A stretch of DNA of 64,000 nucleotides from Cladorhizidae sp. MBARI D1340-BT2 (taxonomy: Eukaryota; Porifera; Demospongiae; Poecilosclerida; Cladorhizidae). Where the stretch lies: assembly GCA_028752905.1 (NCBI GenBank), contig JAQNBH010000003.1, forward strand, positions 35,368,697-35,432,696, written 5' to 3'. The notes under the pieces were generated by a model, which saw nothing but the letters and a program-made list of their open reading frames with translations, had not been told where the DNA came from and searched no databases. Of this stretch, positions 13,790-28,600 are shown one piece after another (the first letter of the stretch is position 1; the number at the start of each line of letters is the position of its first letter). A program made the translations under genes and the position numbers.

Positions 13790-16700
13790 AACACAGAGAC
13801 AACCACAAACACAATGTCCACTCCCACTCTAGATGAGCACACTAGAACACAGAGACAACCACAAACACAATGTCCACTCCCACTCTAGATGAGCACACTA
13901 GAACACAGAGACAACCACAAACACAATGTCCTCTCCCACTCTAGATGAGCACACTAGAACACAGAGACAACCACAAACACAATGTCCTCTCCCACTCTAG
14001 ATGAGCACACTAGAACACAGAGACAACCACAAACACAATGTCCACTCCCGCTCTAGATGAGCACACTAGAACACAGAGACAACCACAAACACAATGTCCA
14101 CTCCCACTGTAGATGAGCACACTAGAACACAGAGACAACCACAAACACAATGTCCACTCCCACTCTAGATGAGCACACTAGAACACAGACACAACCACAA
14201 ACACAATGTCCACTTCCACTCTAGATGAGCACACTAGAGTGCACAGAGTCAACCACAAACACAATGTCCACTCCCACTCTAGATGAGCACACTAGAACAC
14301 AGAGACAACCACAAACACAATTTCCACTCCCACTCTAGATGAACACACTAAAACACAGAGACAACCACACACACAATGTCCACTCCCACTCTAGATGAGC
14401 ACATTAGAACACAGAGACAACCACAAACACAATGTCCACTCCCACTCTAGATGAGCATACTAGAACACAGAGACAACCACAAACACAATGTCCACTCCCA
14501 CTCTAGATGAGCACACTACAACACAGAGACAACCACAAACACAATGTCCACTCCCACTCTAGATGAACACAATAGAACACAGAGACAACCACAAACACAA
14601 TGTCCACTCCCATTCTAGATGAGCACACTAGAACACAGATACAACCACAAACACAATGTCCACTCCCACTCTAGATGAGCACACTAGAACACAGAGACAA
14701 TCACAAACACAATGTCCACTCCCACTCTAGATGAGCACACTAGAACACAGAGACATCCACAAACACAATGTCCAGATGAGCATACTAGAACACAGAGACA
14801 ACCCCAAACACAATGTCCACTCCCACTCTAGATGAGCACACTAGAACACAGAGATAACCACAAACATAATGTCCACTCCCACTCTAGATGAGCACACTAG
14901 AACACAGAGACAACCACAAACACAATGTCCACTCCCACTGTAGATGAACACACTAGAACACAGAGACAACCACAAACACAATGCCCACTCCCACTCTAGA
15001 TGAGCATACTAGAACACAGAGACAACCACAAACACAATGTCCACTCCCACTCTAGATGAGCACACTAGAACACAGAGACAACCACAAACGCAATGTCCAC
15101 TCCCACTCTAGATGAGCACACTAGAACACAGAGACAAACACAAACGCAATGTCCACTCCCACTCTAGATGAGCACACTAGAACACAGAGACAACCACAAA
15201 CGCAATGTCCACTCCCACTCTAGATGAGCACACTAGAACACAGAGACAACCACAAACGCAATGTCCACTCCCACTCTAGATGAGCACACTAGAACACAGA
15301 GACAAACACAAACACAATGTCTACTCCCACTCTAGATGAGCACACTAGAACACCAAGACAACCACAAACACAATGTCCACTCCCACTCTAGATGAACACA
15401 CTAGAACACCGAGACAACCACAAACACAATGTCCACTCCCACTCTAGATGAGCACACTAGAACACAGAGACAACCACAAACACAATGTCCACTCCCACTC
15501 TAGATGAGCACACTAGAACACAGAGACAACCACAAATGCAATGCCCACTCCCACTCAAGATGAGCACACTAGAACACAGAGACAACCACAAACACAATTT
15601 CCACTCCCACTATAGATGAGCACTCTAGAACACGGAGACAACCACAAACACAATGTCCACTCCCACTCTAGATGAGCACACTAGAATACAGAGACAACCA
15701 CACACACAATGTCCACTCCCAATCTAGATGAGCACACTAGAACACAGAGACAACCACAAACACAATGTCCTCTCCCACTCTAGATGAGTACACTAGACCA
15801 CAGAGACAACCACAAACACAATGTCCACTCCCACTCTAGATGAGCACACTAGAACACAGAGACAACCACAAACACAATGTCCACTCCCACTCTAGATGAG
15901 CACACTAGAACACAGAGACAACCACAATCACAATGTCCACTCCCACTCTAGATGAACACACTAGAACACAGAGACAACCACAAACACAATGTCCACTCCC
16001 ACTCTAGATGAGCACACTATAACACAGAGACAACCACAAACACAATGTCCACTCCCACTCTAGATGAGCACACTAGAACACAGAGACAACCACAAATACA
16101 ATGTCCACTCCCACTCTAGATGAGCACACTAGAACACAGAGAAAACCACAAACACAATGTCCACTCCCACTCTAGATGAGTACACTAGAACACAGAGACA
16201 ACGACAAACACAATGTCCACTCCCACTCTAGATGAGCACACTAGAACACAGACACAACCACAAACACAATGTCCACTTCCACACTAGATGAGCACACTAG
16301 AGTGCACAGAGTCAACCACAAACACAATGTCCACTCCCACACTAGATGAGAACACTAGAGTGCACAGAGTCAACCACAAACACAATGTCCACTCCCACTC
16401 TAGATGAGCACACTAGAACACAGAGACAACCACAAACACAATGTCCACTCCCACTCTAGATGAACACACTAGAACACAGAGACAACCACAAACACAATGT
16501 CCACTCCCACTCTAGATGAGCCCACTAGAACACAGAGACAACCACACACACAATGTCCACTCCCACTCTAGATGAGCACACTAGAACACAGAGACAACCA
16601 CAAACACAATGTCCACTCCCACTCTAGATGAGAACACTATAACATAGAGACAACCACAAACACAATGTCCACTCCCACTCTAGATGAGCACATTACAACA

Positions 16701-17032
16701 CAGAGACAACCACAAACACAATGTCCACTCCCACTCTAGATGAGCACACTAATACACAGAGACAACTACAAACACAATGTCCACTCCCACTCTAGATGAG
16801 CACACTAGAACACAGAGACAATCACAAACACAATGTCCACTCCCACTCTAGATGAGCAGACTAGAACACAGAGACAACCACAAACACAATGTCCACTCCC
16901 ACTCTAGATGGGCACACTAGAACACAGAGACAACTACAAACACAATGTCCACTCCCACTCTAGATGAGCACACTAGAACACAGAGACAACCACAAACACA
17001 ATGTCCACTCCCATTCTAGATGAGCACACTAG
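13790..17032 (+). repeat. 3,243-bp B-to-A composite unit, copy 2
   Basis: Second copy, directly abutting the first. The match runs to 17040, where the monomer continues as GATACAACC instead of GAGACAACC. The junction can therefore be placed within 13790-13797. Differences from copy 1 are an A-to-C change giving GAGCCCACTAG near 16524 and CAACTAC near 16935. Such high identity implies recent origin or ongoing homogenisation. Non-coding. Confidence 0.93.
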
Positions 17033-20000
17033 AACACAGATACAACCACAAACGCAATGTCCACTCCCACTCTAGATGAGCACACTAGAACACAGAGACA
17101 AACACAAACACAATGTCTACTCCCACTCTAGATGAGCACACTAGAACACCGAGACAACCACAAACACAATGTCCACTCCCACTCTAGATGAGCACACTAG
17201 AACACCGAGACAACCACAAACACAATGTCCACTCCCACTCTAGATGAGCACACTAGAATACAGAGACAACCACAAACACAATGTCCACTCCCACTCTAGA
17301 TGAGCACAATAGAACACAGAGACAACCACAAACACAATGTCCACTCCCACTCTAGATGGGCACACTAGAACACAGAGACAACCACAAACACAATGTCCAC
17401 TCCCACTCTAGATGAGCACACTAGAACACAGAGACAACCACAAACACAATGTCCACTCACACCCTAGATGAGCACACTAGAACGCAGAGACAACCACAAA
17501 CACAATGTCCACTCCCACTCTAGATGAGCACACTAGAACACAGAGACAACCACAAACACAATGTCCACTCCCACTCTAGATGAGCACACTATAACACAGA
17601 GACAACCACAAACACAATGTCCACTCCCACTCTAGATGAGCACATTACAACACAGAGACAACCACAAACACAATGTCCACTCCCACTCTAGATGAGCACA
17701 CTAATACACAGAGACAACTACAAACACAATGTCCACTCCCACTCTAGATGAGCACACTAGAACACAGAGACAATCACAAACACAATGTCCACTCCCACTC
17801 TAGATGAGCAGACTAGAACACAGAGACAACCACAAACACAATGTCCACTCCCACTCTAGATGGGCACACTAGAACACAGAGACAACCACAAACACAATGT
17901 CCACTCCCACTCTAGATGAGCACACTAGAACACAGAGACAACCACAAACACAATGTCCACTCCCACTCTAGATGAGCACAATAGAACACAGAGACAACCA
18001 CAAACACAATGTCCACTCCCATTCTAGATGAGCACACTAGAACACAGATACAACCACAAACGCAATGTCCACTCCCACTCTAGATGAGCACACTAGAACA
18101 CAGAGACAAACACAAACACAATGTCTACTCCCACTCTAGATGAGCACACTAGAACACCGAGACAACCACAAACACAATGTCCACTCCCACTCTAGATGAG
18201 CACACTAGAACACCGAGACAACCACAAACACAATGTCCACTCCCACTCTAGATGAGCACACTAGAACACAGAGACAACCACAAACACAATGTCCACTCCC
18301 ACTCTAGATGAGCACACTAGAACACAGAGACAACCACAAATGCAATGCCCACTCCCACTCAAGATGAGCACACTAGAACACAGAGACAACCACAAACACA
18401 ATTTCCACTCCCACTATAGATGAGCACTCTAGAACACGGAGACAACCACAAACACAATGTCCACTCCCACTCTAGATGAGCACACTAGAATACAGAGACA
18501 ACCACACACACAATGTCCACTCCCAATCTAGATGAGCACACTAGAACACAGAGACAACCACAAACACAATGTCCACTCCCACTCTAGATGAGCACACTAG
18601 AACACAGAGACAACCACAAACACAATGTCCACTCCCACTCTAGATGAGAACACTATAACATAGAGACAACCACAAACACAATGTCCACTCCCACTCTAGA
18701 TGAGCACATTACAACACAGAGACAACCACAAACACAATGTCCACTCCCACTCTAGATGAGCACACTAATACACAGCGACAACTACAAACACAATGTCCAC
18801 TCCCACTCTAGATGAGCACACTAGAACACAGAGACAATCACAAACACAATGTCCACTCCCACTCTAGATGAGCAGACTAGAACACAGAGACAACCACAAA
18901 CACAATGTCCACTCCCACTCTAGATGGGCACACTAGAACACAGAGACAACCACAAACACAATGTCCACTCCCACTCTAGATGAGCACACTAGAACATAGA
19001 GACAACCACAAACACAATGTCCACTCCCACTCTAGATGAGCACACTAGAACACAGAGACAACCACAAACACAATGTCCACTCCCACTCTAGATGAACACA
19101 CTAGAACACAGACACAACCACAAACACAATGTCCACTCCCACTCTAGATGAGCACACTAGAACACAGAGACAACCACACACACAATGTCCACTCCCACTC
19201 TAGATGAGCACACTAGAACACAGAGACAACCACAAACACAATGTCCACTCCCACTCTAGATGAGCACACTATAACACAGAGACAACCACAAACACAATGT
19301 CCACTCCCACTCTAGATGAGCACATTACAACACAGAGACAACCACAAACACAATGTCCACTCCCACTCTAGATGAGCACACTAATACACAGAGACAACTA
19401 CAAACACAATGTCCACTCCCACTCTAGATGAGCACACTAGAACACAGAGACAATCACAAACACAATGTCCACTCCCACTCTAGATGAGCAGACTAGAACA
19501 CAGAGACAACCACAAACACAATGTCCACTCCCACTCTAGATGGGCACACTAGAACACAGAGACAACCACAAACACAATGTCCACTCCCACTCTAGATGAG
19601 CACACTAGAACACAGAGACAACCACAAACACAATGTCCACTCCCACTCTAGATGAGCACAATAGAACACAGAGACAACCACAAACACAATGTCCACTCCC
19701 ATTCTAGATGAGCACACTAGAACACAGATACAACCACAAACGCAATGTCCACTCCCACTCTAGATGAGCACACTAGAACACAGAGACAAACACAAACACA
19801 ATGTCTACTCCCACTCTAGATGAGCACACTAGAACACCGAGACAACCACAAACACAATGTCCACTCCCACTCTAGATGAGCACACTAGAACACCGAGACA
19901 ACCACAAACACAATGTCCACTCCCACTCTAGATGAGCACACTAGAACACAGAGACAACCACAAACACAATGTCCACTCCCACTCTAGATGAGCACACTAG

Positions 20001-21788
20001 AACACAGAGACAACCACAAACGCAATGCCCACTCCCACTCAAGATGAGCACACTAGAACACAGAGACAACCACAAACACAATTTCCACTCCCACTATAGA
20101 TGAGCACTCTAGAACACGGAGACAACCACAAACACAATGTCCACTCCCACTCTAGATGAGCACACTAGAATACAGAGACAACCACACACACAATGTCCAC
20201 TCCCAATCTAGATGAGCACACTAGAACACAGAGACAACCACAAACACAATGTCCACTCCCACTCTAGATGAGCACACTAGAACACAGAGACAACCACAAA
20301 CACAATGTCCACTCCCACTCTAGATGAGAACACTATAACATAGAGACAACCACAAACACAATGTCCACTCCCACTCTAGATGAGCACATTACAACACAGA
20401 GACAACCACAAACACAATGTCCACTCCCACTCTAGATGAGCACACTAATACACAGCGACAACTACAAACACAATGTCCACTCCCACTCTAGATGAGCACA
20501 CTAGAACACAGAGACAATCACAAACACAATGTCCACTCCCACTCTAGATGAGCAGACTAGAACACAGAGACAACCACAAACACAATGTCCACTCCCACTC
20601 TAGATGGGCACACTAGAACACAGAGACAACCACAAACACAATGTCCACTCCCACTCTAGATGAGCACACTAGAACACAGAGACAACCACAAACACAATGT
20701 CCACTCCCATTCTAGATGACCACACTAGAACACAGATACAACCACAAACGCAATGTCCACTCCCACTCTAGATGAGCACACTAGAACACAGAGACAAACA
20801 CAAACACAATGTCTACTCCCACTCTAGATGAGCACACTAGAACACCGAGACAACCACAAACACAATGTCCACTCCCACTCTAGATGAGCACACTAGAACA
20901 CCGAGACAACCACAAACACAATGTCCACTCCCACTCTAGATGAGCACACTAGAATACAGAGACAACCACAAACACAATGTCCACTCCCACTCTAGATGAG
21001 CACACTAGAACACAGAGACAACCACAAACGCAATGCCCACTCCCACTCAAGATGAGCACACTAGAACACAGAGACAACCACAAACACAATTTCCACTCCC
21101 ACTATAGATGAGCACTCTAGAACACGGAGACAACCACAAACACAATGTCCACTCCCACTCTAGATGAGCACACTAGAATACAGAGACAACCACACACACA
21201 ATGTCCACTCCCAATCTAGATGAGCACACTAGAACACAGAGACAACCACAAACACAATGTCCTCTCCCACTCTAGATGAGTACACTAGACCACAGAGACA
21301 ACCACAAACACAATGTCCACTCCCACTCTAGATGAGCACACTAGAACACAGAGACAACCACAAACACAATGTCCACTCCCACTCTAGATGAGCACACTTG
21401 AACACAGAGACAACCACAATCACAATGTCCACTCCCACTCTAGATGAACACACTAGAACACAGAGACAACCACAAACACAATGTCCACTCCCACTCTAGA
21501 TGAGCACACTAGAACACAGAGACAACCACAAACACAATGTCCACTCCCACTCTAGATGAGCACACTAGAACACAGAGACAACCACAAACACAATGTCCAC
21601 TCCCACTCTAGATGAGCACACTAGAACACAGAGACAACCACAAATATAATGTCCACTCCCACTCTAGATGAGCACACTAGAACACAGAGAAAACCACAAA
21701 CACAATGTCCACTCCCACTCTAGATGAGCACACTAGAACACAGACACAACCACAAACACAATGTCCACTTCCACACTAGATGAGCACA
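17033..21788 (+). repeat. Type A region with an internal 1,680-bp (30-monomer) duplication
   Basis: CTAATAC markers at 17701, 18765, 19381 and 20445 are spaced 1,064, 616 and 1,064 bp (19, 11 and 19 monomers). Segment 17500-18995 matches 19180-20675 at a shift of 1,680 bp, with one substitution seen (TGCAATG near 18341 versus CGCAATG near 20021). Before and after those limits the alignment breaks at 17499/19179 and 18996/20676. The 19-monomer interval is a shortened type A series in which CCCAATCTAG is followed closely by a GAGAACACTATAACATAG monomer. Non-coding. Confidence 0.9.
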
Positions 21789-23696
21789 CTAGAGTGCACA
21801 GAGTCAACCACAAACACAAAGTCCACTCCCACACTAGATGAGAACACTAGAGTGCACAGAGTCAACCACAAACACAATGTCCACTCCCACTCTAGATTAG
21901 CACACTAGAACACAGAGACAACCACAAACACAATGTCCACTCCCACTCTAGATGAACACACTAGAACACAGACACAACCACAAACACAATGTCCACTCCC
22001 ACTCTAGATGAGCACACTAGAACACAGAGACAACCACACACACAATGTCCACTCCCACTCTAGATGAGCACACTAGAACACAGAGACAACCACAAACACA
22101 ATGTCCACTCCCACTCTAGATGAGCACACTATAACACAGAGACAACCACAAACACAATGTCCACTCCCACTCTAGATGAGCACATTACAACACAGAGACA
22201 ACCACAAACACAATGTCCACTCCCACTCTAGATGAGCACACTAATACACAGAGACAACTACAAACACAATGTCCACTCCCACTCTAGATGAGCACACTAG
22301 AACACAGAGACAATCACAAACACAATGTCCACTCCCACTCTAGATGAGCAGACTAGAACACAGAGACAACCACAAACACAATGTCCACTCCCACTCTAGA
22401 TGGGCACACTAGAACACAGAGACAACCACAAACACAATGTCCACTCCCACTCTAGATGAGCACACTAGAACACAGAGACAACCACAAACACAATGTCCAC
22501 TCCCACTCTAGATGAGCACAATAGAACACAGAGACAACCACAAACACAATGTCCACTCCCATTCTAGATGAGCACACTAGAACACAGATACAACCACAAA
22601 CGCAATGTCCACTCCCACTCTAGATGAGCACACTAGAACACAGAGACAAACACAAACACAATGTCTACTCCCACTCTAGATGAGCACACTAGAACACCGA
22701 GACAACCACAAACACAATGTCCACTCCCACTCTAGATGAGCACACTAGAACACCGAGAGAACCACAAACACAATGTCCACTCCCACTCTAGATGAGCACA
22801 CTAGAACACAGAGACAACCACAAACACAATGTCCACTCCCACTCTAGATGAGCACACTAGAACACAGAGACAACCACAAACGCAATGCCCACTCCCACTC
22901 AAGATGAGCACACTAGAACACAGAGACAACCACAAACATAATTTCCACTCCCACTATAGATGAGCACTCTAGAACACGGAGACAACCACAAACACAATGT
23001 CCACTCCCACTCTAGATGAGCACACTAGAATACAGAGACAACCACACACACAATGTCCACTCCCAATCTAGATGAGCACACTAGAACACAGAGACAACCA
23101 CAAACACAATGTCCTCTCCCACTCTAGATGAGTACACTAGACCACAGAGACAACCACAAACACAATGTCCACTCCCACTCTAGATGAGCACACTAGAACA
23201 CAGAGACAACCACAAACACAATGTCCACTCCCACTCTAGATGAGCACACTAGAACACAGAGACAACCACAATCACAATGTCCACTCCCACTCTAGATGAA
23301 CACACTAGAACACAGAGACAACCACAAACACAATGTCCACTCCCACTCTAGATGAGCACACTAGAACACAGAGACAACCACAAACACAATGTCCACTCCC
23401 ACTCTAGATGAGCACACTATAACACAGAGACAACCACAAACACAATGTCCACTCCCACTCTAGATGAGCACACTAGAACACAGAGACAACCACAAATACA
23501 ATGTCCACTCCCACTCTAGATGAGCACACTAGAACACAGAGAAAACCACAAACACAATGTCCACTCCCACTCTAGATGAGCACACTAGAACACAGAGACA
23601 ACGACAAACACAATGTCCACTCCCACTCTAGATGAGCACACTAGAACACAGACACAACCACAAACACAATGTCCACTTCCACACTAGATGAGCACA
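21789..23696 (+). repeat. Canonical type A HOR, 34 monomers, 1,908 bp, copy 1
   Basis: Two consecutive 1,908-bp intervals between 58-bp pairs (21789, 23697, 25605), and the same spacing between CTAATAC markers (22241, 24149, 26057), define this unit. 34 x 56 plus 4 is 1,908. Variant order from 22241: CTAATAC, CAATCAC, GAGCAGAC, GATGGGC, CACAATAG, CCATTCTAG, GATACAACC with CGCAATG, GTCTACTCC, CACCGAG twice, CGCAATGCCC, CTCAAGATG, AATTTCC, CTATAG, CACTCTAG with CGGAG, AATACAG, ACACACAC, CCAATCTAG, CCTCTCCC, GTACACTAGACC, AATCACAATG. Copy-specific variants include CACAAAGTCC near 21812 and GATTAG at 21895. Confidence 0.92.
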
Positions 23697-25604
23697 CTAG
23701 AGTGCACAGAGTCAACCACAAACACAATGTCCACTCCCACACTAGATGAGAACACTAGAGTGCACAGAGTCAACCACAAACACAATGTCCACTCCCACTC
23801 TAGATGAGCACACTAGAACACAGAGACAACCACAAACACAATGTCCACTCCCACTCTAGATGAACACACTAGAACACAGAGACAACCACAAACACAATGT
23901 CCACTCCCACTCTAGATGAGCACACTAGAACACAGAGACAACCACACACACAATGTCCACTCCCACTCTAGATGAGCACACTAGAACACAGAGACAACCA
24001 CAAACACAATGTCCACTCCCACTCTAGATGAGCACACTATAACACAGAGACAACCACAAACACAATGTCCACTCCCACTCTAGATGAGCACATTACAACA
24101 CAGAGACAACCACAAACACAATGTCCACTCCCACTCTAGATGAGCACACTAATACACAGAGACAACTACAAACACAATGTCCACTCCCACTCTAGATGAG
24201 CACACTAGAACACAGAGACAATCACAGACACAATGTCCACTCCCACTCTAGATGAGCAGACTAGAACACAGAGACAACCACAAACACAATGTCCACTCCC
24301 ACTCTAGATGGGCACACTAGAACACAGAGACAACCACAGACACAATGTCCACTCCCACTCTAGATGAGCACACTAGAACACAGAGACAACCACAAACACA
24401 ATGTCCACACCCACTCTAGATGAGCACAATAGAATACAGAGACAACCACAAACACAATGTCCACTCCCATTCTAGATGAGCACACTAGAACACAGATACA
24501 ACCACAAACGCAATGTCCACTCCCACTCTAGATGAGCACACTAGAACACAGAGACAAACACAAACACAATGTCTACTCCCACTCTATATGAGCACACTAG
24601 AACACCGAGACAACCACAAACACAATGTCCACTCCCACTCTAGATGAGCACACTAGAACACCGAGACAACCACAAACACAATGTCCACTCCCACTCTAGA
24701 TGAGCACACTAGAACACAGAGACAACCACAAACACAATGTCCACTCCCACTCTAGATGAGCACACTAGAACACAGAGACAAACACAAACGCAATGCCCAC
24801 TCCCACTCAAGATGAGCACACTAGAACACAGAGACAACCACAAACACAATTTCCACTCCCACTATAGATGAGCACTCTAGAACACGGAGACAACCACAAA
24901 CACAATGTCCACTCCCACTCTAGATGAGCACACTAGAATACAGAGACAACCACACACACAATGTCCACTCCCAATCTAGATGAGCACACTAGAACACAGA
25001 GACAACCACAAACACAATGTCCTCTCCCACTCTAGATGAGTACACTAGACCACAGAGACAACCACAAACACAATGTCTACTCCCACTCTAGATGAGCACA
25101 CTAGAACACAGAGACAACCACAAACACAATGTCCACTCCCACTCTAGATGAGCACACTAGAACACAGAGACAACCACAATCACAATGTCCACTCCCACTC
25201 TAGATGAACACACTAGAACACAGAGACAACCACAAACACAATGTCCACTCCCACTCTAGATGAGCACACTAGAACACAGAGACAACCACAAACACAATGT
25301 CCACTCCCACTCTAGATGAGCACACTATAACACAGAGACAACCACAAACACAATGTCCACTCCCACTCTAGATGAGCACACTAGAACACAGAGACAACCA
25401 CAAATACAATGTCCACTCCCACTCTCGATGAGCACACTAGAACACAGAGAAAACCACAAACACAATGTCCACTCCCACTCTAGATGAGCACACTAGAACA
25501 CAGAGACAACGACAAACACAATGTCCACTCCCACTCTAGATGAGCACAATAGAACACAGACACAACCACAAACACAATGTCCACTTCCACACTAGATGAG
25601 CACA
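23697..25604 (+). repeat. Canonical type A HOR, 34 monomers, 1,908 bp, copy 2
   Basis: Same ordered series and exact length as the preceding unit. Private differences include CACAGACACAATG twice near 24226 and 24346, CCACACCCACTC near 24405, CTATATGAGC near 24585 and CTCTCGATGAG near 25425. These scattered private substitutions make this pair older or less homogenised than the 3,243-bp and 3,556-bp duplications. Confidence 0.92.
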
Positions 25605-28600
25605 CTAGAGTGCACAGAGTCAACCACAAACACAATGTCCACTCCCACACTAGATGAGAACACTAGAGTGCACAGAGTCAACCACAAACACAATGTCCAC
25701 TCCCACTCTAGATGAGCACACTAGAACACAGAGACAACCACAAACACAATGTCCACTCCCACTCTAGATGAACAAACTAGAACACAGAGACAACCACAAA
25801 CACAATGTCCACTCCCACTCTAGATGAGCACACTAGAACACAGAGACAACCACACACACAATGTCCACTCCCACTCTAGATGAGCACACTAGAACACAGA
25901 GACAACCACAAACACAATGTCCACTCCCACTCTAGATGAGCACACTATAACACAGAGACAACCACAAACACAATGTCCACTCCCACTCTAGATGAGCACA
26001 TTACAACACAGAGACAACCACAAACACAATGTCCACTCCCACTCTAGATGAGCACACTAATACACAGAGACAACTACAAACACAATGTCCACTCCCACTC
26101 TAGATGAGCACACTAGAACACAGAGACAATCACAAACACAATGTCCACTCCCACTCTAGATGAGCAGACTAGAACACAGAGACAACCACAAACACAATGT
26201 CCACTCCCACTCTAGATGGGCACACTAGAACACAGAGACAACCACAAACACAATGTCCACTCCCACTCTAGATTAGCACACTAGAACACAGAGACAACCA
26301 CAAACACAATGTCCACTCCCACTCTAGATGAGCACAATAGAACACAGAGACAACCACAAACACAATGTCCACTCCCATTCTAGATGAGCACACTAGAACA
26401 CAGATACAACCACAAACGCAATGTCCACTCCCACTCTAGATGAGCACACTTGAACACAGAGACAAACACAAACACAATGTCTACTCCCACTCTAGATGAG
26501 CACACTAGAACACCGAGACAACCACAAACACAATGTCCACTCCCACTCTAGATGAGCACACTAGAACACTGAGACAACCACAAACACAATGTCCACTCCC
26601 ACTCTAGATGAGCACACTAGAACACAGAGACAACCACAAACACAATGTCCACTCCCACTCTAGATGAGCACACTAGAATACAGAGACAACCACAAACGCA
26701 ATGCCCACTCCCACTCAAGATGAGTACACTAGAACACAGAGACAACCACAAACACAATTTCCACTCCCACTATAGATGAGCACTCTAGAACACGGAGACA
26801 ACCACAAACACAATGTCCACTCCCACTCTAGATGAGCACACTAGAATACAGAGACAACCACACACACAATGTCCACTCCCAATCTAGATGAGCACACTAG
26901 AACACAGAGACAACCACAAACACAATGTCCTCTCCCACTCTAGATGAGTAAACTAGACCACAGAGACAACCACAAACACAATGTCCACTCCCACTCTAGA
27001 TGAGCACACTAGAACACAGAGACAACCACAAACACAATGTCCACTCCCACTCTAGATGAGCACACTAGAACACAGAGACAACCACAATCACAATGTCCAC
27101 TCCCACTCTAGATGAACACACTAGAACACAGAGACAACCACAAACACAATGTCCACTCCCACTCCAGATGAGCACACTAGAACACAGAGACAACCACAAA
27201 CACAATGTCCACTCCCACTCTAGATGAGCACACTATAACACAGAGACAACCACAAACACAATGTCCACTCCCATTCTAGATGAGCACACTAGAACACAGA
27301 TACAACCACAAACGCAATGTCCACTCCCACTCTAGATGAGCACACTAGAACACAGAGACAAACACAAACACAATGTCTACTCCCACTCTAGATGAGCACA
27401 CTAGAACACCGAGACAACCACAAACACAATGTCCACTCCCACTCTAGATGAGCACACTAGAACACTGAGACAACCACAAACACAATGTCCACTCCCACTC
27501 TAGATGAGCACACTAGAACACAGAGACAACCACAAACACAATGTCCACTCCCACTCTAGATGAGCACACTAGAACACAGAGACAACCACAAACGCAATGC
27601 CCACTCCCACTCAAGATGAGCACACTAGAACACAGAGACAACCACAAACACAATTTCCACTCCCACTATAGATGAGCACTCTAGAACACGGAGACAACCA
27701 CAAACACAATGTCCACTCCCACTCTAGATGAGCACACTAGAATACAGAGACAACCACACACACAATGTCCACTCCCAATCTAGATGAGCACACTAGAACA
27801 CAGAGACAACCACAAACACAATGTCCTCTCCCACTCTAGATGAGTACACTAGACCACAGAGACGACCACAAACACAATGTCCACACCCACTCTAGATGAG
27901 CACACTAGAACACAGAGACAACCACAAACACAATGTCCACTCCCACTCTAGATGAGCACACTAGAACACAGAGACAACCACAATCACAATGTCCACTCCC
28001 ACTCTAGATGAACACACTAGAATACAGAGACAACCACACACACAATGTCCACTCCCAATCTAGATGAGCACACTAGAACACAGAGACAACCACAAACACA
28101 ATGTCCTCTCCCACTCTAGATGAGTACACTAGACCACAGAGACGACCACAAACACAATGTCCACACCCACTCTAGATGAGCACACTAGAACACAGAGACA
28201 ACCACAAACACAATGTCCACTCCCACTCTAGATGAGCACACTAGAACACAGAGACAACCACAATCACAATGTCCACTCCCACTCTAGATGAACACACTAG
28301 AACACAGAGACAACCACAAACACAATGTCCACTCCCACTCTAGATGAGCACACTAGAACACAGAGACAACCACAAACACAATGTCCACTCCCACTCTAGA
28401 TGAGCACACTATAACACAGAGACAACCACAAACACAATGTCCACTCCCACTCTAGATGAGCACACTAGAACACAGAGACAACCACAAATACAATGTCCAC
28501 TCCCACTCTAGATGAGCACACTAGAACACAGAGAAAACCACAAACACAATGTCCACTCCCACTCTAGATGAGCACACTAGAACACAGAGACAACGACAAA

